A stretch of 64,000 nt of DNA from Streptomyces sp. TRM68416 (lineage in GTDB: Bacteria; Actinomycetota; Actinomycetes; Streptomycetales; Streptomycetaceae): assembly GCF_014596915.1 (NCBI RefSeq), contig NZ_JACVWU010000011.1, positions 62,001 through 126,000 on the forward strand, read 5' to 3'. The notes under the pieces are model-generated. The model saw only the letters and a list, made by a program, of their open reading frames with translations, did no database searches and was not told the DNA's origin. Numbering within the stretch: position 1 is the first letter of the stretch; the number at the start of each line of letters is the position of its first letter. Made by a program: the position numbers and the translations under genes. This document shows positions 32,340 through 40,878 of the stretch, piece by piece.

Positions 32340-32699
32340 ATGTCGGTAGTCGAGCAGTACGCGCGAGCCCAGATCGTCACGGACACGGACGTCCAGGTGC
32401 AGGAGGACCGCGGGGCCGTACCCGTCGTCCTGCGGTACGACCCCGAGCGGGACCCCCGCGCGGTACGGGTCGGACTGCCCGGACCGCACGAGTGGACCTT
32501 CTCCCGCGACCTGCTGGAACAGGGCCTGCGGGCGCCCGCAGGCAGCGGGGACGTACGGGTGTGGCCGTGCGGGCGGGTACAGGCGGTGGTGGAGTTCCAC
32601 TCCGCGCAGGGCGTCTCGGTGGTGCAGTTCGAGACGAAGGCGCTGCTGCGGTTCCTGCGCCGGACGTACACGGCGGCGGCGGAGCCGGTACGCGGCTGA
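32340..32699 (+). CDS. ssgE: SsgA-like sporulation protein, probably SsgE
   Basis: The 119-residue protein is an SsgA-like protein, a family limited to morphologically complex actinomycetes: the core VPVVLRYDPERDPRAVRVG, EWTFSRDLLEQGL and the C-terminal LLRFLRRTY are seen. SsgE has been linked to spore separation and peptidoglycan control in Streptomyces. The name SsgE rests on neighbours (two PBPs and a Pmt enzyme) and length. An AAGGGG ribosome site precedes ATG 32340. It is divergent from cbiM. Confidence 0.85.
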   Translation: MSVVEQYARAQIVTDTDVQVQEDRGAVPVVLRYDPERDPRAVRVGLPGPHEWTFSRDLLEQGLRAPAGSGDVRVWPCGRVQAVVEFHSAQGVSVVQFETKALLRFLRRTYTAAAEPVRG

Positions 32700-32731
32700 A
32701 CACGCGCGTACGGCCCCTCCTCACGCCTTCA

Positions 32732-32850
32732 CTCAGCGCCCCCAGCCTCAGCAGCGCTCGGCCCCTCAGCCCCCGGCTTCAGCAGCGCTCAGCCCTTCAG
32801 CCCCCGGCTTCAGCAGCGCTCAGCCCTTCAGCCCCCCAGCTTCAGCAGCG
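32732..32850. repeat. 31-bp minisatellite overlapping the 3' end of the PBP gene
   Basis: About three and a half units lie between ssgE and the PBP gene, starting near 32732, 32765, 32796 and 32827; units 2 and 3 are nearly identical and share CTTCAGCAGCGCTCAG. Unit 4 contains the stop codon and last codons of the PBP gene. On the minus strand each unit resembles a copy of that gene's terminal codons with a stop. Confidence 0.88.
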
Positions 32851-34501
32851 ACGCCACGATCGGCCCCGCCGTCGACCCGCCGTGCCCGCCCGCCTGGACC
32901 ACGCCCGCGGCCGCGAGGTCGCCCCGGTAGGCGGTGAACCAGCCGTTGGGCTTCTTCTGTCCGTCGACCTCGGCGGAACCGGTCTTCGCGCCGATGTCAC
33001 CGCCCACCCCGGCCATCGCCTCGGCGGCAGTGCCGTAGACCGCCGTATGGGCCATCAGCTCACGCAACTGGGAGAGCGTGCCGGAGGACATCGCGCGCGG
33101 GGCCGTGGCCAGTGTGCGCCTGTCCACCTCCGGCGGGACAAGGTACGGCTGGCGGAAGACGCCCGCCTTGACCGTCGCGGAGACCGAGGCCATGTTCAGC
33201 GGGTTCATCCGCACCCCGCCCTGGCCGATCAGCGAGGCCGCCATCTGCGCGTGCGACTGCACCGGGACGCTGCCGTCGAAGGTCGGCACCCCCACGGACC
33301 AGTTGTTCAGGCCCAGGCCGAAGACCTGCTGCGTCTGCTTGGTCAGGCTGTCGTCGTCCAGCTCGGGCGCCTGGCTGATGAACGCCGTGTTGCAGGACCG
33401 CCCGAAGCTCGCCTTGAACGTGCCGCCCTTGATCTCGAACTTGTCGAGGTTCTGGAACTTCCAGCCCCCGTACGTGAAGAACTTCGGGCACGGATGCGCC
33501 TTGTTCGCCGAGGCCAGGCCCTTCTCGATCAGCAGCGAGGCGGTGACGACCTTCATCGTGGAGCCGGGCGCGAGGGAGCCCTGCAGCGCGGTGTTGAAGC
33601 CCTTGGAGGAGTTCGCGACCGCCAGGATCTCGCCCGTGGAGGGGCGCAGGACGGCGACCGAGGCGCGTGCCTTCTTCGCCACCTGCTCCTCGGCCGCGGC
33701 CTGGAGCGTCGGGTTGAGCGTCGTCCGCACCGTGCCCGGTGTGCCCTCGCTCAGCTCCACCAGGGTCCTGTCCGCCGACTTGGACTCCTTGCCGCGGATC
33801 ACGCGCAGCTCGATGCCCGCCTTGCCGCCGGCCGTCTCGCCGTACTTCTCGCGCAGCCCGTCCAGCACCGTGCCCAGCGACGGGTACGACTCGGCCGTCA
33901 GCTCGCCGCCGTCCCGGTCCAGCGCCTTGACCGGCGGGGTCCCGGCTTCCCCGGTGACCAGCGTGTCGCCGTCCTTGAGGTCGGGGTGGACGACGGACGG
34001 CCGCCACGCGACGACCGGTTCGCCGTCCCCGGCACGCCGTACGACGGTCAGGGCGCTGTCGTAGGCCAACGGCTCGCTGAGCTTGTCGTACGCCACCGTT
34101 GCCTTGACGGAGAAGGGCACCTCGGCGCCCTTCGGCGTGCCGGGGGTGAAGGTGGCGTCCTTGATGTGGGCGTCCTTGCGGTAGCCGGCGAGCAGCTTCC
34201 GGGCCGCCGTGGCGTCGTCCGTGGCGGCGGCGGCCTCGTCGACCTCGCCCCGCTGCCAGGCCGTGAGGAAGGCGCCGGCCGCCGTGGTGACCTCCTCGGC
34301 GGACAGCGGGCCCGTCTTGACCGCCTTCGCCGTGCCGTCGGCGGCCGCGGTCTGCGTACGCTCGTCGGCCACCGCCCCGCCCCCGTACAGCGCGTAGGCG
34401 CCCACCCCGGCGCCGCCGACGACCACGGCGATCATCCCGCCGACCACCACGGCGGGCCTCGTCTTCCGTCGCTCGTCCGCGACGCGCCTTCTCTTGCCCA
34501 C
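32828..34501 (-). CDS. Penicillin-binding transpeptidase with MecA_N domain (first of pair)
   Basis: The 557-residue protein has an N-terminal membrane helix (about residues 15-40), an NTF2-like MecA_N domain, a dimerisation region and a transpeptidase domain with all motifs: STMK in APGSTMKVV, SCN in RSCNTAF and KTGS in GAKTGSAEVDG. It crosslinks peptidoglycan outside the membrane. GTG 34501 with GAGGA 10 bases upstream is the chosen start. It is about half identical in layout to the next gene, which lies 95 bp upstream on the same strand, so the two arose by duplication. Confidence 0.92.
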   Translation of the reverse strand: MGKRRRVADERRKTRPAVVVGGMIAVVVGGAGVGAYALYGGGAVADERTQTAAADGTAKAVKTGPLSAEEVTTAAGAFLTAWQRGEVDEAAAATDDATAARKLLAGYRKDAHIKDATFTPGTPKGAEVPFSVKATVAYDKLSEPLAYDSALTVVRRAGDGEPVVAWRPSVVHPDLKDGDTLVTGEAGTPPVKALDRDGGELTAESYPSLGTVLDGLREKYGETAGGKAGIELRVIRGKESKSADRTLVELSEGTPGTVRTTLNPTLQAAAEEQVAKKARASVAVLRPSTGEILAVANSSKGFNTALQGSLAPGSTMKVVTASLLIEKGLASANKAHPCPKFFTYGGWKFQNLDKFEIKGGTFKASFGRSCNTAFISQAPELDDDSLTKQTQQVFGLGLNNWSVGVPTFDGSVPVQSHAQMAASLIGQGGVRMNPLNMASVSATVKAGVFRQPYLVPPEVDRRTLATAPRAMSSGTLSQLRELMAHTAVYGTAAEAMAGVGGDIGAKTGSAEVDGQKKPNGWFTAYRGDLAAAGVVQAGGHGGSTAGPIVASLLKLGG

Positions 34502-34596
34502 AGCTGTCAGTTCCTCCGCGAAGTCCCAGGGTCCCCGTCGCCCTCGTCCAGCCCAACGACGGCACCACCCTAGAGTCCCGTCCTTCAGGGGTGAGT

Positions 34597-36216
34597 TCAG
34601 CCTCCGGCCGCCAGCACCGCCCTGACGATCGGGCCCGCCGCCTCGCTGCCGCGCCCGCCGGCCTCGCTCATCGCCGCCGCGGCCACATCGTTGCGGAACC
34701 CGGTGAACCAGCTGTTGGCCGCCTGCCCGTCCACCTCGGCGGAACCGGTCTTCGCGCCGATGTCCCCGCCGAGCCCGGCCATCACGTCCCGGGCCGTGCC
34801 CTGGGTCGCGGTGAGCCGCATCATCTGGGTGAGCTGGTAGGAGGTGTTCGGCTGCAGGCCCTTGGCGGTGGCCAGCTCGCGGTCGTCCAGCCCGGGCGGC
34901 ACCAGGTACGGCTGCCGGAAGGCACCCGTCTTCGCGGTGGCGGTCACGGAGGCCATGTTCAGCGGGCTCATCTGGACCTGGCCCTGGCCGATGGCGTTGG
35001 CCGCCCGGTCCGGGCCCGCGGACGGCGGAACGCTGCCGTCGAAGGAGGTGATGCCGGTCTTCCAGTCGTCCCGGCCGAGCCCGAACCGCTCCTGCGCCTC
35101 CGCCGTCAGCGAGGCGTCGGTGAGCGGCTCCTCGTCGACGAGCTTGATGAAACCGGTGTTGCACGAACGCATGAACGTATCGGCCAGCGTGGCGCTCTCG
35201 TTGGCCGGCAGACCGGGAAGGTTCTTGAAGGTCTGGCTCTGCCAGGTGGCGGTGTCCGGGCAGGGCGCCGGGCCGTTCATCGAGGCGACACCGTTGTCGA
35301 TGAGCATCGCCGCGGTGACGATCTTCATCGTGGAGCCGGGCGCGACCCGCCCCTCGAAGGCCGCGTTCCATCCGTCCGCACGGTTGTTCGCCACCGCCAG
35401 CACCTCGCCGGTACTGGGCTTGACCGCGACCACCGACGACTCGTCGTAGCTCTGCACGGCCTTCTCGGCCGCCGCCTGCACGGCCGCGCTCAGCGTCGTG
35501 GGCAGCCGGCCCGCCTTGCCCTCGGTGAGGGTGACCAGCGAGGTGTCGGCCGCGTCCCCGGCGGTGTGCCGGACCACCAGCTCGATGCCGGGGGTGCCGC
35601 CGGCGCGGTCGCCGTACCGTTCGCGCAACGTGTCCAGGATCGGACCCAGCGAGGGGTACTTCTCCTTGGTCAGCACGCGGTCGTCGCGGTCCACCGCCAC
35701 GATGGGCGGGCTCGCCGACTCCCCGGTCACCAGCGTGTCGCCGTCGTTCTTCAGCGCGGGATGGACCACCGACGGATCCCAGTCCACCAGCGCCTGCCCG
35801 GAGGTCTCCCCGCGCACCACCTTCAGCTCGCTCTTGTACACGAGCGGCTTCGACGCCTTCCCGTACGACACCGTCGCCCGCACCGAGAAGGGCACCGTGG
35901 TCCCCTTCGCCGCCCCCGGCGTGATCTTCACACCGGTGATGTGCGCTTCCTCGCCGTACGCGGTCAGCAGCTTCTCGGCCGGGGCTTCGAAGTTCGTGTA
36001 CGCCGCCGCCTGCGCCGCGCGCCCCTTCTCCCACGCCGAGAAGAACTTCCCGGAGGCCTCCGCCACCTCCTCCGCGCTCGGCGGCCCGGTCTTCACCTCC
36101 GGCGCGCCCCCGTCACCGTTCAGCGCGGATACGAGGTTGTAGGCGCCGTAACCGGCCCCGCCCACCATCGCGGCGAACACACCGCCGACGACGGCGGCCT
36201 TCACCCCCTTGCCCAT
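34597..36216 (-). CDS. Penicillin-binding transpeptidase with MecA_N domain (second of pair)
   Basis: The 539-residue protein has an N-terminal helix, the MecA_N-type domain and a transpeptidase with STMK in APGSTMKIV, SCN in RSCNTGF and KTGS in GAKTGSAEVDG. It resembles the downstream PBP throughout. MecA-like domains occur in low-affinity class B PBPs, so low beta-lactam affinity is possible but not shown. ATG 36216 begins the protein with GGGGA upstream. Confidence 0.92.
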   Translation of the reverse strand: MGKGVKAAVVGGVFAAMVGGAGYGAYNLVSALNGDGGAPEVKTGPPSAEEVAEASGKFFSAWEKGRAAQAAAYTNFEAPAEKLLTAYGEEAHITGVKITPGAAKGTTVPFSVRATVSYGKASKPLVYKSELKVVRGETSGQALVDWDPSVVHPALKNDGDTLVTGESASPPIVAVDRDDRVLTKEKYPSLGPILDTLRERYGDRAGGTPGIELVVRHTAGDAADTSLVTLTEGKAGRLPTTLSAAVQAAAEKAVQSYDESSVVAVKPSTGEVLAVANNRADGWNAAFEGRVAPGSTMKIVTAAMLIDNGVASMNGPAPCPDTATWQSQTFKNLPGLPANESATLADTFMRSCNTGFIKLVDEEPLTDASLTAEAQERFGLGRDDWKTGITSFDGSVPPSAGPDRAANAIGQGQVQMSPLNMASVTATAKTGAFRQPYLVPPGLDDRELATAKGLQPNTSYQLTQMMRLTATQGTARDVMAGLGGDIGAKTGSAEVDGQAANSWFTGFRNDVAAAAMSEAGGRGSEAAGPIVRAVLAAGG

Positions 36217-36337
36217 AGGGTCGTCCCCTCCCCGATTCCCCAGTGGTCTTCCGCACTGTAGGGGGCCGGTGGGGAGGGTGGGGCCGCTGTTCTCCGATTG
36301 TTGCCTGATCCAGGTATTCGGGCGGTCGCCGAGGTGG

Positions 36338-38089
36338 CTAGACCCAGGTGTCCAGCCACATCCGCGACCGCCAGTCGTCGATCGGGATACTCGTCCCCGT
36401 GAACAGGGGCCAGAAGTAGATGAAGTTCCAGGCGATCAGCAGCACCAGGACGCCCGCGCCCGTGGCCCCGGCCACCCTGCGTGTCTCCGACGAGCCCGGT
36501 GGGCCGACGATCGCGCCCAGGAGCATCGCCACGGCCAGGCAGAGGAAGGGCAGGAAGACGACGGCGTAGAAGAAGAAGATCGTCCGCTCCTGGTACAGGA
36601 ACCAGGGCAGATAGCCGGCCGCGACGGCGCAGGCGATGGCGCCCGCGCGCCAGTCGCGGCGGAAGAACCAGCGCCACAGCACGTACAACAGGGCGAAGGC
36701 TGCCACCCACCACAGCAGTGGCGTGCCGATGGCCAGGACCTCGCGCGCGCACTTGTCGCCCGCATCGGCGGGGCAGCCGTCCACGCCGGGGGCGGGTGAC
36801 TCGTAGAAGTACGACACCGGGCGGCCGGTGACGATCCAGCTCCACGGGTTGGACTGGTACGTGTGCGGCGAGGACAGGCCCACATGGAACTCGTAGACCT
36901 GCTGCTCGTAGTGCCACAGGCTGCGCAACCAGTCCGGGAAGAGCCAGGACCAGCTGCTGTCCTTGCCGTCGGTGGCGGCCCAGTTGCGGTAGTAGCCGCC
37001 GGTGCCGTCCGTGGGCGACAGGATCCAGCCCGTCCACGACGCGAGGTACGTCACGATCGCGACCGGCACGGTGGCCAGGAACGCCAGCCCCAGGTCGTAC
37101 TTGAGGACGGCCGTGTACGGGTGGCGGGCGCCCGCCACCTTGCGGGAAGCGACGTCCCACAGGACCGTCATCAGGCCGAACGCGACCAGGAAGTACAGGC
37201 CGTTCCACTTGGTGCCGATCGCCAGGCCCAGCATCAGACCGGCCGCCCAGCGCCAGGGGCGCAGGCCCAGGCGCGCGGTCTCGGCCGTGTACGCGTCGGG
37301 GCGGACCCGGCCGTCGGCGTCGGCCGGCAACGCGGCGGCGAGCCGCTCGCGCGCCTTGTCGCGGTCGACGACCAGGCAGCCGAACGCGGCCAGCACGAAG
37401 AACATCAGCACGCCGTCCAGCAGCGCGGTCCGGCTCATCACGAAGTGCAGGCCGTCCACCGCCATCAGCGCGCCCGCCAGACAGCCCAGGAAGGTGGAAC
37501 GGAACAGTCGGCGGCCGATCCGGCACAGCATCAGCACGGAGAGCGTGCCGAGCAGCGCCGTCATGAACCGCCAGCCGAACGGGTCGAAGCCGAACATCAG
37601 CTCGCCCAGCCCGATGACGTACTTGCCCACCGGCGGGTGCACGACGTACGCCGCGTCCGTGGGGACATTGACCTTGTCGCCCAGGGACAGCACCAGGTCG
37701 TTGGCGTTCTTGTCCCAGTTGACCTCGAAGCCGCGGTGGACGAGCGCCCACGCGTCCTTGGCGTAGTACGTCTCGTCGAATATCACCCCCCTCGGGCTGC
37801 CCAGGTTCCAGAACCGCAGCACGCCCGCGAGGAGGGTGACCAGCAGCGGACCGCCCCAGCCCGACCACCGCGTGATCCGCTTGGTGAGCGCCGGCGACAG
37901 GCCGAGTACCGTCCACAGTCGTGGGCTGGGCTGCACATACGGCGGCACCAGGCGGTCGCGGACATCGCTTCCGGGCCCCGCGGTGTATCCGAAGCGGCGC
38001 AACCGCTGCTGCCACGAGGGCCGCTGCTCGGGTGGCGCCTGGCCCTGCCGGGTGTCCGTGGAGTCCATGGACGACGCTGTACTGGTCAC
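36338..38089 (-). CDS. pmt: Protein O-mannosyltransferase
   Basis: The 583-residue protein is a multi-pass GT39 enzyme. The catalytic Asp-Glu pair lies in the first external loop (GVIFDETYYAKDAWAL) and a HPPVGKY segment follows. About eleven hydrophobic helices are visible. It transfers mannose from polyprenyl phosphate to Ser/Thr of secreted proteins; in Streptomyces this supports phage reception and envelope integrity. The start is GTG 38089 or ATG 38068. It is divergent from rsmI by 62 bp, a conserved arrangement in actinobacteria. Confidence 0.93.
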   Translation of the reverse strand: MTSTASSMDSTDTRQGQAPPEQRPSWQQRLRRFGYTAGPGSDVRDRLVPPYVQPSPRLWTVLGLSPALTKRITRWSGWGGPLLVTLLAGVLRFWNLGSPRGVIFDETYYAKDAWALVHRGFEVNWDKNANDLVLSLGDKVNVPTDAAYVVHPPVGKYVIGLGELMFGFDPFGWRFMTALLGTLSVLMLCRIGRRLFRSTFLGCLAGALMAVDGLHFVMSRTALLDGVLMFFVLAAFGCLVVDRDKARERLAAALPADADGRVRPDAYTAETARLGLRPWRWAAGLMLGLAIGTKWNGLYFLVAFGLMTVLWDVASRKVAGARHPYTAVLKYDLGLAFLATVPVAIVTYLASWTGWILSPTDGTGGYYRNWAATDGKDSSWSWLFPDWLRSLWHYEQQVYEFHVGLSSPHTYQSNPWSWIVTGRPVSYFYESPAPGVDGCPADAGDKCAREVLAIGTPLLWWVAAFALLYVLWRWFFRRDWRAGAIACAVAAGYLPWFLYQERTIFFFYAVVFLPFLCLAVAMLLGAIVGPPGSSETRRVAGATGAGVLVLLIAWNFIYFWPLFTGTSIPIDDWRSRMWLDTWV

Positions 38090-38151
38090 CGCGCCATCGT
38101 AGGGAACCGTGCTGCGGGAGTCCCGCGCATGGGGCCTGCGAGGATGGAAAC

Positions 38152-39009
38152 GTGACAGTTACGCCCGGAACCCTGGTCCTTGCCGGCACTCCCATCGGCG
38201 ACATCGCCGACGCACCTCCCCGGCTCGCCGAGGAGCTGGCCGGCGCCGACGTCGTCGCCGCCGAGGACACCCGACGGCTGCGGCGGCTCACCCAGGCGCT
38301 CGGGATCACGCCCAAGGGGCGTGTCGTGTCCTACTTCGAGGGCAACGAGTCGGCCCGTACGCCGGAACTGGTCGACGAACTGCTCGGCGGCGCGCGCGTG
38401 CTGCTCGTCACGGACGCGGGGATGCCATCCGTGTCCGACCCCGGGTACCGGCTGGTCGCGGCGGCCGTCGAGCGCGGGGTGCGGGTCACCGCGGTGCCCG
38501 GGCCGTCCGCCGTGCTGACCGCGCTGGCGCTGTCCGGGCTGCCCGTCGACCGGTTCTGCTTCGAGGGGTTCCTGCCGCGCAAGGCCGGGGAACGGCTGTC
38601 GCGGCTGCGCGAGGTCGCCGAGGAACGGCGCACCCTCGTCTACTTCGAGGCCCCGCACCGGCTCGACGACACCCTCGCGGCGATGGCCGAGGTGTTCGGC
38701 GCGGAGCGGCGGGCCGCCGTGTGCCGGGAGCTGACCAAGACGTACGAGGAGGTCAGGCGCGGTTCGCTGGGGGAGCTGGCGGAGTGGGCGGCCGAGGGCG
38801 TGCGCGGGGAGATCACCGTCGTCGTGGAGGGTGCGCCGGAGAAGGGACCCGAGGAGATCGGCCCCGAGGAGCTGGTGCGCCGGGTGCGGGTGCGCGAGGA
38901 GGCGGGCGAGCGGCGCAAGGAGGCCATCGCGGCGGTGGCGGCGGAGGCCGGGCTGCCGAAGCGGGAGGTGTTCGACGCGGTGGTGGCGGCGAAGAACGCG
39001 GGGGTGTGA
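38152..39009 (+). CDS. rsmI: 16S rRNA 2'-O-ribose C1402 methyltransferase
   Basis: The 285-residue protein starts TPGTLVLAGTPIGDIADAP and has AAEDTRRLRRL, LLVTDAGMPSVSDPG and the RFCFEGFLPRK motif, all typical of RsmI (tetrapyrrole methylase fold). It methylates the ribose of C1402 in the decoding centre using S-adenosylmethionine. GTG 38152 was chosen at the family's usual start. Confidence 0.93.
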   Translation: MTVTPGTLVLAGTPIGDIADAPPRLAEELAGADVVAAEDTRRLRRLTQALGITPKGRVVSYFEGNESARTPELVDELLGGARVLLVTDAGMPSVSDPGYRLVAAAVERGVRVTAVPGPSAVLTALALSGLPVDRFCFEGFLPRKAGERLSRLREVAEERRTLVYFEAPHRLDDTLAAMAEVFGAERRAAVCRELTKTYEEVRRGSLGELAEWAAEGVRGEITVVVEGAPEKGPEEIGPEELVRRVRVREEAGERRKEAIAAVAAEAGLPKREVFDAVVAAKNAGV

Positions 39010-39396
39010 GGGGGCTTGTGGGGAGGCGCGCCTCACGGGGAGGGCCTTGATCGTCTTGCGCGGGGCGCGCGGGGTGTGGTGCGCGCGGGGTGTGATCGGT
39101 TTGGCGCGCGCCGGGCGTGATCGTTTCACGCGGGGCGTGAGGCGCCCGGCTGGGGCGTGAGGCACCTGGTCGGGGCGTGCGCCCTCTGAGCAGGGCGCAT
39201 CTCCTCTGAGCGCGCGCCCCATCCGGCGGCAAAGGGCGGCCATGAAAAGCAAAGCCCGCGCCGGGTGAACGGGGCGCCCGGGCAAGGGACGCCCAAATCG
39301 CCGCCAACACTCGACAGGCCTGCTGCGTTCGCGTCGGCGGAGGCGTCCACTGGGTGGTGGGACGCACCCGTCCCCGGTCCAACACGAGGAGCCGGC
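39010..39396. other. 387-bp GC-rich intergenic region without a gene
   Basis: I see no coding region or tRNA here. The first 200 bp are rich in degenerate copies of GGGGCGTGAGGC / GGGGTGTGATCG, separated by GCGCG runs. The last 30 bp hold the GAGGAG ribosome site of the next gene. Confidence 0.7.
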
Positions 39397-39795
39397 ATGA
39401 GCGAGACCGCAGGACAGACCCGCCTCCGTGGCGCGGACACCCCGATCGTCCACGAGTCGTATTCCTTCGCCTGCATGCGCTGCGGGCACGGCTGGGAACA
39501 GTCGTACGAGATCGAGCACCACACGGACGGCGACGGCCACGAGTTCGTGATGTACGTGGCCGACGGCCAGGTCGTCCCGTCCCCTCTGAGCCGGCCCACG
39601 TGCCAGAACTGCGACAGCCACGTCGTACGGCTCCTGCGCGCGGGGCAGGTCTCGTCGGCGCGCGACGCGGCGCACCGGAGCCACCGCACGCCCCCGGCGG
39701 GCCCGGTGGAGGCGCCGGGCGCGGCGGAGGAGCGCGAGCACCACCACTGGCATCTGTCCGATCTCCTGCACCCGTTCCACCGCAGGGCGAGCTGA
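39397..39795 (+). CDS. Actinobacterial zinc-ribbon protein of unknown function
   Basis: The 132-residue protein has a putative zinc ribbon: CMRCGH (about residue 25) and CQNC (about residue 70), with EIEHHTDGDGHEFVMYVADG between. The C-terminal third is disordered, with EREHHHWHLSDLLHPFHRR at the end. GAGGAG lies before ATG 39397. The function is unknown; it is the usual neighbour of tatD in Streptomyces as far as I recall. Confidence 0.82.
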   Translation: MSETAGQTRLRGADTPIVHESYSFACMRCGHGWEQSYEIEHHTDGDGHEFVMYVADGQVVPSPLSRPTCQNCDSHVVRLLRAGQVSSARDAAHRSHRTPPAGPVEAPGAAEEREHHHWHLSDLLHPFHRRAS

Positions 39796-39842
39796 CCCGG
39801 TCGCCCGGCCGGCCGCGCGCGCCCCTTTCGTAGGATCGGGGC

Positions 39843-40721
39843 ATGCCTTCCTCCAGCGACAAGAACGAGGCGCCGCCGCTCCCGGAACCCCTCCGGGTGC
39901 CCGTCGCCGACTCCCACACCCACCTCGACATGCAGTCCGGCACGGTGGAGGAGGCGCTGGCGAAGGCCGCGTCGGTCGGGGTGACGACGGTCGTGCAGGT
40001 GGGCTGCGACGTGAACGGCTCCCGCTGGGCCGCCGAGACGGCAGCGGCGTACGACGCCGTCCACGCCGCCGTCGCCCTGCACCCCAACGAGGCCCCGCGC
40101 ATCGTCCACGGTGACCCCGACGGCTGGTCCCGGCAGGGGGCGCGCGAGCCGGGCGGGGACGCGGGCCTGGACGAGGCGCTCGCCGAGATCGACCGGCTGG
40201 CCGCGCTCGCGCACGTGAAGGCCGTCGGCGAGACGGGCCTCGACTACTTCCGCACCGGCGACGAGGGCAAGGCCGCGCAGGAGCGTTCCTTCCGCGCCCA
40301 CATCGAGATCGCCAAGCGGCACGGCAAGGCGCTCGTCATCCACGACCGGGACGCCCACGCGGACGTGCTGCGCGTGCTGAAGGAGGAGGGCGCGCCGGAG
40401 CGGACCGTCTTCCACTGCTACTCCGGGGACGCGGAGATGGCGGAGATCTGCGCCCGCGCCGGCTACTACATGTCCTTCGCGGGCAACGTCACCTTCAAGA
40501 ACGCCCAGAACCTCCGCGACGCGCTCGCGGCGGCCCCGCTGGAGCTGGTCCTGGTGGAGACCGACGCGCCCTTCCTGACGCCGATGCCGTACCGCGGACG
40601 GCCCAACGCCCCGTATCTCGTTCCGGTCACGGTGCGCGCGATGGCCGCCGTGCGCGGCATCGACGAGGACGCGCTGGCAACGGCGCTCGGCGCGAACACG
40701 GCGCGCGCCTTCGACTACTGA
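39843..40721 (+). CDS. tatD: TatD-family metal-dependent hydrolase / DNase
   Basis: The 292-residue protein has all metal ligands of the family: DSHTHLD, Glu in VGETGLDYF, His in LVIHDRDAH, His in VFHCYSG and Asp in VETDAPFLTP. TatD proteins are 3'-5' nucleases acting in DNA repair and fragmentation. It leads the conserved group tatD, rpf, rsmA, ispE. Confidence 0.93.
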   Translation: MPSSSDKNEAPPLPEPLRVPVADSHTHLDMQSGTVEEALAKAASVGVTTVVQVGCDVNGSRWAAETAAAYDAVHAAVALHPNEAPRIVHGDPDGWSRQGAREPGGDAGLDEALAEIDRLAALAHVKAVGETGLDYFRTGDEGKAAQERSFRAHIEIAKRHGKALVIHDRDAHADVLRVLKEEGAPERTVFHCYSGDAEMAEICARAGYYMSFAGNVTFKNAQNLRDALAAAPLELVLVETDAPFLTPMPYRGRPNAPYLVPVTVRAMAAVRGIDEDALATALGANTARAFDY

Positions 40722-40878
40722 GGGTGCCGCGTTCGTAACCGACGGATAACGCTCGCACAGGTCCGCCCCGGACCTCGCCGCGACGGTGCGTAGTCGCGTC
40801 GCTTTGGAGAGTGACCATCGCTCCGCTAGGTTCTTGGGGCCCGATCGGGACCCCTCTGGCCCTCTGGAGCGTATCGGC

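Noticed and set aside
40722..40878. c-di-AMP (ydaO) riboswitch upstream of rpf
   Set aside because: The characteristic conserved segments are not visible in this 157-bp leader.
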